Source: Aliishimia sp963721175
Lineage (GTDB): Bacteria; Pseudomonadota; Alphaproteobacteria; Rhodobacterales; Rhodobacteraceae
Reading direction: 5' to 3'
Assembly: GCA_963721175.1 (NCBI GenBank)
Contig: CAVRIG010000007.1
Span: 62,001-126,000 of the forward strand
DNA: 64,000 bases
In this document: positions 38,553-47,801 of the stretch, one piece after another
How the letters are laid out: every line of letters begins with the position of its first letter
Position numbering within the stretch: the first letter of the stretch is position 1
Notes under the pieces: generated by a model
The model's input: only the letters and a program-made list of their open reading frames with translations
What the model was told of the DNA's origin: nothing
Databases searched by the model: none
Translations under genes and position numbers: made by a program

Positions 38553-39754
38553 CACCCGCGTCCTGATCGCGGGCGGCGGGATCGGGGGCCTTGCCGCGGC
38601 GATGGGGTTGGCGCAGAAGGGCGTGCCGAGCCTGGTGCTGGAGAAGGCCTCGCAATTGGGCGAGATCGGCGCGGGCATCCAGCTCGGCCCCAACGCGTTC
38701 CACGCCTTCGACACGCTCGGTGTAGGCGACGCGGCGCGTGGTCTCGCCGTCTATGTCGACAGCCTGCGACTGATGGATGCGCTGACCGCCGAGCCGATCT
38801 GCGAGATCCCGCTGGGCGAGGAGTTCCGGACGCGCTTCGGCAACCCCTACGCCGTCGTGCACCGGGGCGAGCTGCACGGCGTGTTCCTGCGCGCTTGCCA
38901 GAACCACCCGCTGGTCGAGCTGCGCACCAGCGCCGGCGTCGAAAGCTACACGCAGGATGCGGGCGTCGTGACCGTCCGGCTCGCGGACGGGGAGGAGGTC
39001 TGCGGAGCGCTTCTGATCGGGGCCGATGGCCTCTGGTCGAAGGTGAGGGCGCAGATGGTCGGGGACGATGTCCGCGTCTCCGGCCACTCGACCTATCGCA
39101 GCGTGATCCCGACCGCGGACATGCCGGAGGATCTGCGCTGGAACTCCGCGACGCTCTGGGCCGGGCCGAAATGCCATATCGTGCATTATCCCCTCCAAGG
39201 CGGGGAGAGCTGGAACCTCGTCGTCACCTACCACAACCACGCGCCCGAACCCGATGGCCGGCCATCCGGTGAGCCATGACGAGGTGCGGCGCGGATTCGA
39301 GCATGTCTCGCAAAAGGCACGGCAGTTGATCGATCGCGGACGGGACTGGCGGCTGTGGGTGCTCTGCGACCGCGATCCGATCCTGCGCTGGACTGAGGGC
39401 CGCGTGGCGCTCCTCGGCGACGCCGCGCATCCGATGATGCAGTACATGGCCCAGGGCGCCTGCATGGCGATGGAGGATGCTGTTTGCCTCGCCGACGAGC
39501 TGGGTAGGGAGGTATCGCCGGACGCGCTGGTCCGCTACCAGGATCGGCGCCGGCTGCGCACCGCGCGGGTGCAGTTGCAAAGCCGCGAGATGGGCACGCA
39601 TGTCTACCATCCCGAGGGCGCCCATGCGGCATTGCGCAACGCGGTCATGCGCGCCAAGTCGCCGCTAGACTGGTACGATCAGGTTGCGTGGCTCTACGGA
39701 TCAACAGGACTCGGCGGCGCCGTGTCGGCGGAGACGCGGGAGTTCGCACCATAA
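38542..39754 (+). pseudogene. 3-hydroxybenzoate 6-monooxygenase (one frameshift)
   Basis: A single-component FAD monooxygenase of about 404 aa that hydroxylates 3-hydroxybenzoate to gentisate. FAD motif GGGIGGLAAAMGLAQKG (11-27), the GADGLWSKVR motif (DG), and the second FAD block LLGDAAHPMMQYMAQGACMA followed by MEDAVCLA are clear. One insertion near 39253 shifts the frame between NHAPEP and MAGHPVSHDEVRRG. Salicylate-type homologues exist, but the gentisate operon context points to 3-hydroxybenzoate. It is the last gene of the operon. Confidence 0.85.
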
Positions 39755-39867
39755 CACGGATCTCTTGCCGTCTGTTGCCTTCGGCCGCCAATCTGCGCAG
39801 CATATCGCCAAAGGGCCGCGACTCGACGGCCCAAGGGAAAAGGCGACAGGGACCAGGGGAGGGGAAC

Positions 39868-41394
39868 ATGTCGGAAAATGGCAACGCGGCCGTGTGGTTC
39901 GTGGACCGTCATGTCAAGGAGGGCCGTGGCGACAAGGCGGCCTATCGCGAAGCCGGCACCGGGCGCGGCCTGACCTACGCCGAACTGGCCGACCAGACCG
40001 CACGCATCGCCGGGGCGTTCCATCGCGCGGGCATCCGTCGTGAGGAACGCGTGGCCTGCCTCGTCCTCGACCAGATCGAGTATCCTGCGCTCTTCTTCGG
40101 CGCGATGAAGGCCGGGGTGATCCCGGTCCTGCTCAACACGCTGCTCAGCCCCGACCTCTACGACCTGATCCTGCGCGACAGCCGCGCCACCACGCTCATC
40201 GTCAGCGACGCGCTCTGGCCATCGGTGGAGCCCGCGGCGAAGAAGAACCCGCACCTGCGGCACGTCATCGTGATCGGAGACGCGCCCGATGGCACCACCT
40301 CCTTCGCCGAGTTCATGGATGGCGCGGAACCGGCTGAAGCCGTGGAGGCGAGCGCCGACGACTGCGCCTTCTGGCTCTACTCCTCCGGCTCCACCGGCCA
40401 GCCCAAGGGCGTGCGCCACGTGCACGGTGCGTTGAAGGCGACCGCCGACACCTATGGCGCGCAGGTCCTGGGGATCCGCGAGGACGACGTGGTGTTGTCG
40501 GCCGCCAAGATCTTCTTCGCCTACGGGCTCGGCAACGCCGTCACCTTCCCGCTCTCGGTGGGCGCCACCACCGTCCTCTGGGGCGGCCGCCCGACGCCGG
40601 ACGGGATGGCGAGGTTCCTGGAAACGGAGATGCCCACGATCTTCTGCGGGGTGCCCACCCTCTACGCCGCGATGGTGGCGCATCTCGCCTCCCACGGCGT
40701 TCCGGACCACCGCGTGCGCCTCTGCATTTCCGCGGGAGAGGCGCTGCCCTCCGAGGTCGGCAAGCGCTGGGAGGCGGCGATCGGTGCCCCGATCCTCGAC
40801 GGTGTGGGCTCGACGGAAATGCTGCACATCTTCCTTTCGAATGCCGAGGGCGACGTGGAATACGGCACTTCCGGCGTGGCGGTGCCTGGCTACGACCTGC
40901 GGCTGGTCGACGAGGCCGGTGAGGACGCCGCACCCGGCGAGGTGGGCGAGTTGCTGGTCCGGGGCGCCTCGGCGGCCGACGGCTACTGGAACCAGCGTGA
41001 CAAGAGCCGCGGCACCTTCGAGGGGCACTGGACCCGCACCGGCGACAAGTACGAACGCCGCGAAGACGGACGGTTCGTCTATTGCGGGCGCACCGACGAC
41101 ATGTTCAAGGTCTCCGGCATATGGGTCAGCCCGTTCGAGGTGGAACAGGCGATCGTCGCGCATGACGCGGTGCTCGAGGCCGCTGTTGTGCCTGCCCGCG
41201 ACAAGGATGGTCTGGAGAAGCCCAAGGCCTTCGTCGTCCTGAAGGACGCGAGCGCTGCGGGCGATTTCGCCGAGGCCATCAAGCCCTTCGTCAAGGAGCG
41301 TATCGGCAAGTGGAAATATCCCCGCTGGGTCGAGGTCGTGGACGAACTGCCCAAGACCGCCACCGGCAAGATCCAGCGGTTCAAGCTGCGGTGA
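39868..41394 (+). CDS. Benzoate-CoA ligase
   Basis: A 508-aa class-I adenylate-forming enzyme activating benzoate to benzoyl-CoA with ATP, the entry to the box pathway. The P-loop YSSGSTGQPKGVRHVHGAL, AAKIFFAYGLGNAVTFPLSV (the benzoate ligase aromatic pocket segment), GVGSTEMLHIFLSN and the catalytic lysine in PKTATGKIQRFKLR are present. The ATG at 39868 follows AGGGGAGGGG. It overlaps the downstream hydrolase by 4 bp. Some family members also accept 2-aminobenzoate or fluorobenzoates. Confidence 0.92.
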   Translation: MSENGNAAVWFVDRHVKEGRGDKAAYREAGTGRGLTYAELADQTARIAGAFHRAGIRREERVACLVLDQIEYPALFFGAMKAGVIPVLLNTLLSPDLYDLILRDSRATTLIVSDALWPSVEPAAKKNPHLRHVIVIGDAPDGTTSFAEFMDGAEPAEAVEASADDCAFWLYSSGSTGQPKGVRHVHGALKATADTYGAQVLGIREDDVVLSAAKIFFAYGLGNAVTFPLSVGATTVLWGGRPTPDGMARFLETEMPTIFCGVPTLYAAMVAHLASHGVPDHRVRLCISAGEALPSEVGKRWEAAIGAPILDGVGSTEMLHIFLSNAEGDVEYGTSGVAVPGYDLRLVDEAGEDAAPGEVGELLVRGASAADGYWNQRDKSRGTFEGHWTRTGDKYERREDGRFVYCGRTDDMFKVSGIWVSPFEVEQAIVAHDAVLEAAVVPARDKDGLEKPKAFVVLKDASAAGDFAEAIKPFVKERIGKWKYPRWVEVVDELPKTATGKIQRFKLR

Positions 41395-42191
41395 GGTCGC
41401 CGGGCCGTCGCGGCCGGGACTGGCCGGATCAGGTGCGCGCGGGCGGCAAGCGGCTCGAATGCGCGCATCACGGTCCGCCGCCCTGCGACGCCCCGACGCT
41501 GGTCATGCTGCACGAAGGGCTGGGCTGCGTGGCGCTCTGGCGGACATTGCCCGCGCGCATCGCGGCGGAGACCGGGTGGGGTGTCTTCGTCTATTCGCGG
41601 CAGGGCTACGGCGCCTCCGACCCGGCCGACCTGCCGCTCCCCATAGACTACATGACGCGGGAGGCGGTCGAGGTGCTTCCACAAGTGCTGGACGCGATCG
41701 GGTTCCTTCACGGCGTGCTGCTGGGTCATTCCGACGGCGCCTCCATCGCCGCCATCCATGCGGGGCGGGTGCAGGACAGGCGCGTGCGCGGCATCGCCCT
41801 CATCGCGCCGCATTTCTTCACCGAACCGGCCGGGCTGGCCGCGATCGAAGCCGCGCGGGAAGCCTACGACCAAGGCGATTTGCGCGAGAAGCTCTCGAAG
41901 TATCACCGGGACGTCGACTGCGCCTTCCGCGGCTGGAACGATAGCTGGCTGAACCCCGAGTTTCACCACTGGAACATCGAGGAGGTGCTGGACACGATCC
42001 GCGTCCCCGTGCTGGCCGTGCAGGGCGACGCCGATCCTTACGGCACCCTGGCGCAGATCGACGTGATCGAGCGCCGCTGCCCCGCGCCTTTAACGCGCCT
42101 GATCCTGCCGGGCTGCGGCCACGCCCCGCATCTGGAGGCCGGCGCGGAAGTGCTGCCGGCGATCGAACGGTTTCTGGATGGCTTGGAGTGA
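41391..42191 (+). CDS. Alpha/beta hydrolase in the box cluster
   Basis: A 266-aa enzyme with the nucleophile motif GHSDGASIA (about 110) and the oxyanion segment MLHEGLGCVALWR. VYSRQGYGASDPADLP and a late histidine GCGHAPHLEAG complete the triad. GTG start inside the ligase stop (GTGA), so it is translationally coupled. Alpha/beta hydrolases recur in box clusters and may clear CoA thioesters or lactones; the exact substrate is unknown. Confidence 0.8.
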   Translation: MRSPGRRGRDWPDQVRAGGKRLECAHHGPPPCDAPTLVMLHEGLGCVALWRTLPARIAAETGWGVFVYSRQGYGASDPADLPLPIDYMTREAVEVLPQVLDAIGFLHGVLLGHSDGASIAAIHAGRVQDRRVRGIALIAPHFFTEPAGLAAIEAAREAYDQGDLREKLSKYHRDVDCAFRGWNDSWLNPEFHHWNIEEVLDTIRVPVLAVQGDADPYGTLAQIDVIERRCPAPLTRLILPGCGHAPHLEAGAEVLPAIERFLDGLE

Positions 42192-42240
42192 GCGAGGTGC
42201 TGGCGTCAGCCTGGGCAACTGTTGGGTCCTTCCGCGAACG

Positions 42241-42392
42241 GCAAAAGAAACGACTATAATGAAATAGGAATTAAAGTGCAAAAATATTGACAGAATTCTG
42301 AAATTCTGACCCTTTGTAGTCACTATTTTGCATAAAATGGGTTTGCCGGGTATGAACGACGAGGTTACGATACGCGGAATAGGGAGTGGCGC
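42241..42392 (+). promoter_or_regulatory. Promoter/operator region of the boxCBA operon
   Basis: AT-rich interval before boxC. TGCAAAAATA (42277-42286) and TATTTTGCA (42324-42332) form an inverted repeat about 40 bp apart. A perfect TTGACA lies at 42287 beside the left arm and a CAGAATTCTG palindrome follows at 42291. TGCA half-sites are the core reported for BoxR operators, and boxR is in this cluster. I cannot place a convincing -10, so the exact promoter is uncertain. Confidence 0.45.
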
Positions 42393-44054
42393 ATGACCAA
42401 GAGAATCGATTTCCAGACGGACCCGTCGCGGTATCGTCACTGGAAGGTGCAGTATGACGGATCGGTCGCCTGGCTGACCATGGATGTGGACGAGGACGGG
42501 GGGTTGTTTGACGGCTACAAGCTCAAGCTGAATTCTTATGACCTCGGCGTCGATATCGAACTCAATGACGTGGTCCAGCGGATGCGGTTCGAGCATCCGG
42601 AGGTCAAGGTCGTCGTCATGCAGTCCGGCAAGGACCGGGTGTTCTGCGCCGGGGCCAACATCCGCATGCTGGGCGGGGCGGCGCATTCCCACAAGGTGAA
42701 TTTCTGCAAGTTCACGAACGAGACGCGGAACGGCTACGAGGCGGCGGAGGCCGATAGCGGCCAGAAATACATCGCCGCCGTCAAGGGCTCCTGCGCAGGC
42801 GGCGGGTATGAACTGGCGCTGGCCTGCAACCACATCATCCTGACCGACGATTCCAGCTCCTCCGTCGCGCTGCCGGAGGTGCCGCTGCTCGCGGTGCTTC
42901 CGGGAACCGGTGGCCTCACCCGCGTCACCGACAAGCGCAAGGTGCGACGAGACCGGGCCGACATCTTCTGCGCGACCGAGGAAGGCGTGCGCGGCAAGCG
43001 GGCGCAGGACTGGAACCTCGTGGACGAGGTCGTCTCCAACGCGAAATTCGACGAACTGGTGAAGGAGCGCGCGGCGGAGTTCGCCAAGGCCTCCGCCAAG
43101 CCGGATGTCGAGTTGGGGATCGAAATGACGCCGCTCGACCGGACCTTTGGCGAGGACGGATCGGTGACCTACTCGACCGTGGAGGTGACCGTCGACCGCG
43201 ACGGCCGCACGGCGACGATCACGATCAACGGACCCGACGGGGATGCGCCGGCCGACATGGACGCATTCACCGCGCAAGGCGCGCAGTCCTGGATGCTGCG
43301 GGCCTGCCGGGAGTTGGAGGACGCGATCCTGCACCTGCGCCTCAACGAGATGGAGCAGGGCCTGATGGTCTTTCGCAGCCAGGGCGACCCGGAGCGTGTG
43401 CTCGCACACGAGAAGCTGCTGCTGGACAATCGCGACCACTGGCTGGCCAACGAGGTGATCCAGTACTGGAAGCGGACGCTGAAGCGGGTCGACGTCACCT
43501 CGCGCAGCCTCGTCGCGCTGATCGAGCACGGCTCCTGTTTCGCGGGTGTCCTGGCGGAGATCCTCTTCGCCGTCGACCGCTCCTACATGATGGAGGACGA
43601 GTTCGAGGGTGACAACCGTCCGACGGCCACCGTGACCCTGTCGGAAGGCAACTTCGGCCCCTTCCCGATGGGCAACGACCTGACCCGTTTGCAGACCCGC
43701 TTCCTTGGCACGCCCGAGGCGGTGGACGCCGCGAAGGAACATCTGGGCGAGAGAATCGAGGCCGAGGAGGCGGACGAGCTGGGCCTCGTCACCATGATCC
43801 TCGACGACATCGACTGGGAGGACGAGATCCGCATTTTCATGGAGGAGCGCGCCAGCTTCTCCCCCGATGCGATGACCGGGATGGAGGCCAACCTGCGCTT
43901 CGCCGGACCGGAAACGATGGAGACGCGGATCTTCGGCCGGCTCACCGCTTGGCAGAACTGGATCTTCAACCGGCCCAATGCGGTCGGCCCGGACGGCGCG
44001 CTGCAACGCTACGGCAGCGGCATGCGCGGTGATTACAACATGGAGCGCGTCTGA
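42393..44054 (+). CDS. boxC: 2,3-epoxybenzoyl-CoA dihydrolase BoxC
   Basis: A 553-aa enoyl-CoA hydratase/isomerase-superfamily enzyme that opens the ring of 2,3-epoxybenzoyl-CoA to 3,4-dehydroadipyl-CoA semialdehyde plus formate. Two crotonase-like halves are visible: GKDRVFCAGANIRMLGGAAH, SCAGGGYELALACNHIILTD and LPEVPLLAVLPGTGGLTRVT in the first, and LIEHGSCFAGVLAEILFAVD in the second. Length and start (MTKRIDFQTDPSRYRHW) are typical. First gene after the AT-rich promoter; boxB follows 108 bp later. Confidence 0.96.
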   Translation: MTKRIDFQTDPSRYRHWKVQYDGSVAWLTMDVDEDGGLFDGYKLKLNSYDLGVDIELNDVVQRMRFEHPEVKVVVMQSGKDRVFCAGANIRMLGGAAHSHKVNFCKFTNETRNGYEAAEADSGQKYIAAVKGSCAGGGYELALACNHIILTDDSSSSVALPEVPLLAVLPGTGGLTRVTDKRKVRRDRADIFCATEEGVRGKRAQDWNLVDEVVSNAKFDELVKERAAEFAKASAKPDVELGIEMTPLDRTFGEDGSVTYSTVEVTVDRDGRTATITINGPDGDAPADMDAFTAQGAQSWMLRACRELEDAILHLRLNEMEQGLMVFRSQGDPERVLAHEKLLLDNRDHWLANEVIQYWKRTLKRVDVTSRSLVALIEHGSCFAGVLAEILFAVDRSYMMEDEFEGDNRPTATVTLSEGNFGPFPMGNDLTRLQTRFLGTPEAVDAAKEHLGERIEAEEADELGLVTMILDDIDWEDEIRIFMEERASFSPDAMTGMEANLRFAGPETMETRIFGRLTAWQNWIFNRPNAVGPDGALQRYGSGMRGDYNMERV

Positions 44055-44162
44055 CCGCGTTGGTCGATCGCGCCGATACCCCGAACGCGGAACCCGCAGA
44101 GGCGCGTCCCTACACAGGATTTTCAGGTCGGAGCTTGATCCGGCCAGACAGGAGGAAAGACG

Positions 44163-45617
44163 ATGCTCGATCTGATCAACGTGAGCTACGACACCCAGAT
44201 TCCCAACAACGTGGGGCTCTCCAGCGACCGCAAGGTGCTGAAGGCGCTCGAGAAATGGCACCCCGGCTACATCAATTGGTGGAACAAGCTGATCCCGCAG
44301 AACTTCCAGGAATCGATGGTCTACCTGCGCACTGCCGTCAGCGTCGATCCCAAGGGCTGGGCCAAGTTCGATTATGTGAAGATGCCGGAATACCGCTGGG
44401 GCGTGCTGCTGGCACCGGAGGTCGAGGATCGCAAGATCCCCATGGGCGAACATGCCGGCGAACCCGCCTGGCAGGAGGTCCCGGGCGAGTACCGCAACAT
44501 GCTGAAGCGCCTGATCGTGATCCAGGGAGATACCGAGCCCGGCTCGGTGGAGCAGCAGAAATTCCTGGGCCTCACCGCGCCGTCGCTCTACGACATGCGC
44601 AATCTCTTCCAGGTCAACGTGGAGGAGGGCCGGCACCTCTGGGCGATGGTCTACCTGCTGCAGAAGTATTTCGGCAAGGACGGACGGGAGGAGGCGGACG
44701 AACTGCTGCTGCGTTCCTCTGGCTCGGAGGAGAAGCCGCGGATGCTGGGCGCCTTCAACGAGGAGACGCCGGACTGGCTGTCGTTCTTCATGTTCACCTA
44801 TTTCACCGACCGCGACGGCAAGATGCAGCTCGAAGTCGCTGGCGCAGTCGGGCTTCGATCCGCTAAGCCGCACCTGCCGCTTCATGCTGACCGAGGAAGC
44901 CCACCACATGTTCGTGGGCGAAACCGGCGTCGGCCGCACGATCCAGGCCACCTGCGACGCGATGGTGAAGGCGGGGATCTACGGATCCCCTATGACATGG
45001 GCAAGATCCGGGATCTGGGCGTGATCGACCTGCCGACGATCCAGAAGAAGCTGAACCTGCACTATTCGCTGAGCCTCGATCTCTTCGGCTCGGAGGTCTC
45101 CACCAACGCCGCCAACGCCTTCAACGCCGGCATCAAGGGCCGCTACATGGAGAACCGTCTCGACGACGACCACATGCTGAAGGACGCAACCTACATTGTG
45201 CGCAACATCGCGGATGGCCGGATCGTGGAGGAGGACGTGCCGGCGCTCACCGCGATCAACATGCGGCTGCGCGACGATTACGTGCGCGATGCGGCGGGTG
45301 GTGTCGGACGCTGGAACAAGCTGATCGCGCGGTCGGGCGTCGAATTCGAGATGAAGCTTCCGCACGAGGCGTTTCACCGCCAGATCGGCGTGTTTTCCGC
45401 GATCAAGGCGGATCCGGAGGGCAACATCATCTCCGATGCGGACTGGAACACCCGCCGCGACGACTGGCTGCCGTCGAAGGAGGATGGCGACTTCATCCAG
45501 TCGCTGATGAAGCCCTGCTTCGAGCCCGGCAAGTTCGCCAGCTGGATCGCCCCGCCGAAAGTCGGCATCGACAACAAGCCCGGCGATTTCGAATACGTGA
45601 AGCTGCACATGGCGTGA
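44163..45617 (+). CDS. boxB: Benzoyl-CoA 2,3-epoxidase, oxygenase subunit BoxB (internal out-of-frame segment)
   Basis: A 484-aa di-iron epoxidase that adds O2 across the ring of benzoyl-CoA using electrons from BoxA. Family blocks are MLDLINVSYDTQIPNNVGLS, the MRNLFQVNVEEGRHLWAMVY stretch with iron ligands and PYDMGKIRDLGVIDLPTIQK. Between about residues 222 and 276 the frame is wrong. An extra A in CTCGAAGTCG (about 44829), an extra T (about 44985) and an extra C (about 44994) sum to three, so the ORF stays open. The lost frame encodes CRFMLTEEAHHMFVGETGVG with the second iron-ligand set. As written the protein would be inactive; I treat the changes as errors. Confidence 0.9.
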   Translation: MLDLINVSYDTQIPNNVGLSSDRKVLKALEKWHPGYINWWNKLIPQNFQESMVYLRTAVSVDPKGWAKFDYVKMPEYRWGVLLAPEVEDRKIPMGEHAGEPAWQEVPGEYRNMLKRLIVIQGDTEPGSVEQQKFLGLTAPSLYDMRNLFQVNVEEGRHLWAMVYLLQKYFGKDGREEADELLLRSSGSEEKPRMLGAFNEETPDWLSFFMFTYFTDRDGKMQLEVAGAVGLRSAKPHLPLHADRGSPPHVRGRNRRRPHDPGHLRRDGEGGDLRIPYDMGKIRDLGVIDLPTIQKKLNLHYSLSLDLFGSEVSTNAANAFNAGIKGRYMENRLDDDHMLKDATYIVRNIADGRIVEEDVPALTAINMRLRDDYVRDAAGGVGRWNKLIARSGVEFEMKLPHEAFHRQIGVFSAIKADPEGNIISDADWNTRRDDWLPSKEDGDFIQSLMKPCFEPGKFASWIAPPKVGIDNKPGDFEYVKLHMA

Positions 45618-45688
45618 GGCCGTCGGCTGATCGAGTCTCCCAGGGGATGCCTGCGTGTGCTCGACCGGCCCTGACCGAGGAGGAAGCG

Positions 45689-45859
45689 ATGGATATCGAA
45701 CGCGTTGCAGGCTTTGCACCCCGAACCCGGGCGCTGGGCGAAAGTCTTGTGCAATTGAACGAGCCGTGCGTCGGGTGCAAGGAGTGCCGGGGCGTCTGCC
45801 ACGCCCTGCTCGACCTGATGAGCTTGCCCGATCTCGTCCTGAAAGGAGCGCCTGCGTGA
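45689..45859 (+). CDS. 56-aa single-cluster ferredoxin-like protein in the box operon
   Basis: A tiny protein, MDIERVAGFAPRTRALGESL onward, with Cys27, Cys30, Cys33 and Cys37 in CVGCKECRGVC, the C-x2-C-x2-C-x3-C pattern of one [4Fe-4S] cluster. The Pro that usually follows the fourth Cys is replaced by His. GAGGAGG lies 5 bp before the ATG, and its TGA overlaps the boxA GTG, so it is translated and coupled to boxA. No other ferredoxin halves are seen. It may donate to or assemble with BoxA/BoxB (inference); I know of no named box gene of this type. Confidence 0.7.
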   Translation: MDIERVAGFAPRTRALGESLVQLNEPCVGCKECRGVCHALLDLMSLPDLVLKGAPA

Positions 45860-47037
45860 CGGCACCGTTCAAACAGCACCTGATCGATCCGGAGATCTGC
45901 ATCCGCTGCTACACCTGCGAGATGACCTGCCCGATCGAGGCGATCACCCATAACGACGACAACGTCGTCGTGGACCCGAACATCTGCAACTTCTGCATGG
46001 ATTGCATTCCGGTCTGCCCGACGGGCTCCATCGACGAATGGCGTGTCGTGGAAAGCAAGGAGAAGGCCTACACCGTTGAGGAGCAGTTCGAGTGGCTGGA
46101 GTTGCCCGAACAGGAGGAGATCGAGACCGGCGGCAGCGAAGAAGGCGACATGGATGATGCTATCGCCGCACTCCTGGCCGAAGCCCATGCGGGCGCGGGC
46201 GGCAAGGCGATTGCACCGGGTTCGGCGTCGAAGCCCACTGTGAACCTGCATTCGCTGGGCAAGCCGGTGGAGATGAAGGTGCAGGGCAACTATCGCCTGA
46301 CCGACGACCCCGACCATGACGTGCGCCACATCATCCTCGACGTGCAGGGCAAGCCGTTCCCGGTGCTCGAAGGGCAGTCGATCGGCATCATCCCGCCTGG
46401 CAAGGATGCGACGGGCAAACCGCACCTGCCGCGGCTCTATTCCGTGTCCTCGCCGCGGGACGGCGAACGCGCCGGATACCACAACATATCCCTGACGGTG
46501 AAACGGGAAGCCAAGGGCGTCGCGTCGAACTTCCTCTGCGATCTGGAGAAGGGCGCGACCGTCGACGTGACCGGCCCGTTCGGAGCCACCTTCCTGCTGC
46601 CCAACGATCCGGAGGCTCGGATGCTGCTGGTCTGCACCGGCACCGGCTCGGCGCCCATGCGCGCCTTCACCATGCAGCGGCAGCGCGCCGGGACCGCGGG
46701 CAGTCCGATGGTCATGTTCTTCGGCGCCCGGACGCCGGAAAGCCTGCCCTATTTCGGCCCGCTGAAGAAGGTGCCGGAGAGCCTCCTGCAAAAGCACCTC
46801 GTCTTCTCGCGCTCCGGCGAAAAGGAATACGTGCAGGACCGCATGATGGCCGAGGAGGAGACGGTTGCGGAATTGCTCGGAGACCCGAAAACGCATATCT
46901 ACGTCTGCGGCCTGCGCGGCATGGAGGAGGGGGTGGAGCGCACCTTCACCACGATCTGCGAGAGCCTGGGCCAACCGTGGAGCGCGCTGCGCGATGCCAT
47001 GAGGTCCGAAGGGCGGTATCACGTGGAGACATACTGA
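45856..47037 (+). CDS. boxA: Benzoyl-CoA epoxidase reductase subunit BoxA
   Basis: A 393-aa iron-sulfur flavoprotein that feeds NADPH electrons to BoxB. Two [4Fe-4S] motifs (Cys15/18/21/25 in CIRCYTCEMTC; Cys44/47/50/54 in CNFCMDCIPVC) precede a ferredoxin-NADP reductase module. The module has RLYSVSSPRDGER (FAD), MLLVCTGTGSAPMRAFTM (NADPH) and the C-terminal EGRYHVETY. GTG start overlapping the preceding stop. An acidic linker (about 85-110) joins the two parts. Confidence 0.95.
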   Translation: MTAPFKQHLIDPEICIRCYTCEMTCPIEAITHNDDNVVVDPNICNFCMDCIPVCPTGSIDEWRVVESKEKAYTVEEQFEWLELPEQEEIETGGSEEGDMDDAIAALLAEAHAGAGGKAIAPGSASKPTVNLHSLGKPVEMKVQGNYRLTDDPDHDVRHIILDVQGKPFPVLEGQSIGIIPPGKDATGKPHLPRLYSVSSPRDGERAGYHNISLTVKREAKGVASNFLCDLEKGATVDVTGPFGATFLLPNDPEARMLLVCTGTGSAPMRAFTMQRQRAGTAGSPMVMFFGARTPESLPYFGPLKKVPESLLQKHLVFSRSGEKEYVQDRMMAEEETVAELLGDPKTHIYVCGLRGMEEGVERTFTTICESLGQPWSALRDAMRSEGRYHVETY

Positions 47038-47073
47038 CGGCGTCGGATCGGGCGGCACAAGGGGAGGGACGGG

Positions 47074-47796
47074 ATGACGACATATGTTCTGGTGCATGGT
47101 GCGTGGCACACGGGCGAGCTTTTGGAGGACGTCGCTGAAGCGATCCGCGCTGAGGGACATGACGTGCATTGTCCCACGCTTGCAGGCAACAGGATCGACG
47201 ACGCCAAGGACGTGGGGCTTGAGGACGCGATCGCGTCTCTGACGGAGTACTACGCCGAGCATGGGCTCAAGGACACGGTGCTGCTGGGCCATTCTTATGG
47301 CGGCATGGTGATTTCGGGCGCGTTCGACCGTCTGCCGGAAGGGTCGGTGAAGCGGCTGGTCTACTGGAGCGCCTTCGTGCCCAATGACGGCGAGTGCCTC
47401 GAGGACATGGTGCCGCCGCCCTTTCGCGATCTCTTCGCGCAGCTCGAACAGGAGGACGGGTCGATCCTGCTGCCCTTCCCGATCTGGCGCGATGCCTTCA
47501 TCAACGATGGCGACGCGGCGATGGCGCAGGCGGCCTTCGACCAGCTGAACCCGCATCCGCACAAGACCTTCACCGACCCGATCAAGCTCTCCTCCAACCC
47601 TGCGGAGTGGCAGGTCGGCAAATCCTATATCCACTGTCAGGAGGACGTGGCGCTGCCGGCCGCGCTGCCGTGGCATCCGCGGCTCTCGGACAAGCTGGGG
47701 ATCTATCGATACGTCTGGATGCCGGGCAGCCACGAGGTCAGCTTCACCGACCCCAAGGCGCTGGGCGAGAAGATCATCGTGGCGGGGCGGGACTGA
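47074..47796 (+). CDS. Alpha/beta hydrolase (EstC/salicylate esterase-like)
   Basis: A 240-aa hydrolase: VLVHGAWHTGELLEDVAEAI at the start (oxyanion HGAW), the nucleophile motif LGHSYGGMVISG (about 74), and the late histidine in MPGSHEVSFTDPKALGEKI. This family includes plant-type methylesterases and bacterial EstC. It sits in the box operon, 36 bp after boxA; the substrate is unknown. It is not closely similar to the other box-cluster hydrolase at 41.4 kb. Confidence 0.8.
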   Translation: MTTYVLVHGAWHTGELLEDVAEAIRAEGHDVHCPTLAGNRIDDAKDVGLEDAIASLTEYYAEHGLKDTVLLGHSYGGMVISGAFDRLPEGSVKRLVYWSAFVPNDGECLEDMVPPPFRDLFAQLEQEDGSILLPFPIWRDAFINDGDAAMAQAAFDQLNPHPHKTFTDPIKLSSNPAEWQVGKSYIHCQEDVALPAALPWHPRLSDKLGIYRYVWMPGSHEVSFTDPKALGEKIIVAGRD

Positions 47797-47801
47797 ACCA
47801 C

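Noticed and set aside
42090..44951. A 953-codon open frame antisense to boxC and boxB
   Set aside because: Same antisense effect; boxC and boxB are unambiguous on the plus strand.
44825..44998. Programmed frameshifting in boxB
   Set aside because: There is no slippery heptamer with a downstream structure. Three separate insertions are needed, which fits error rather than recoding.
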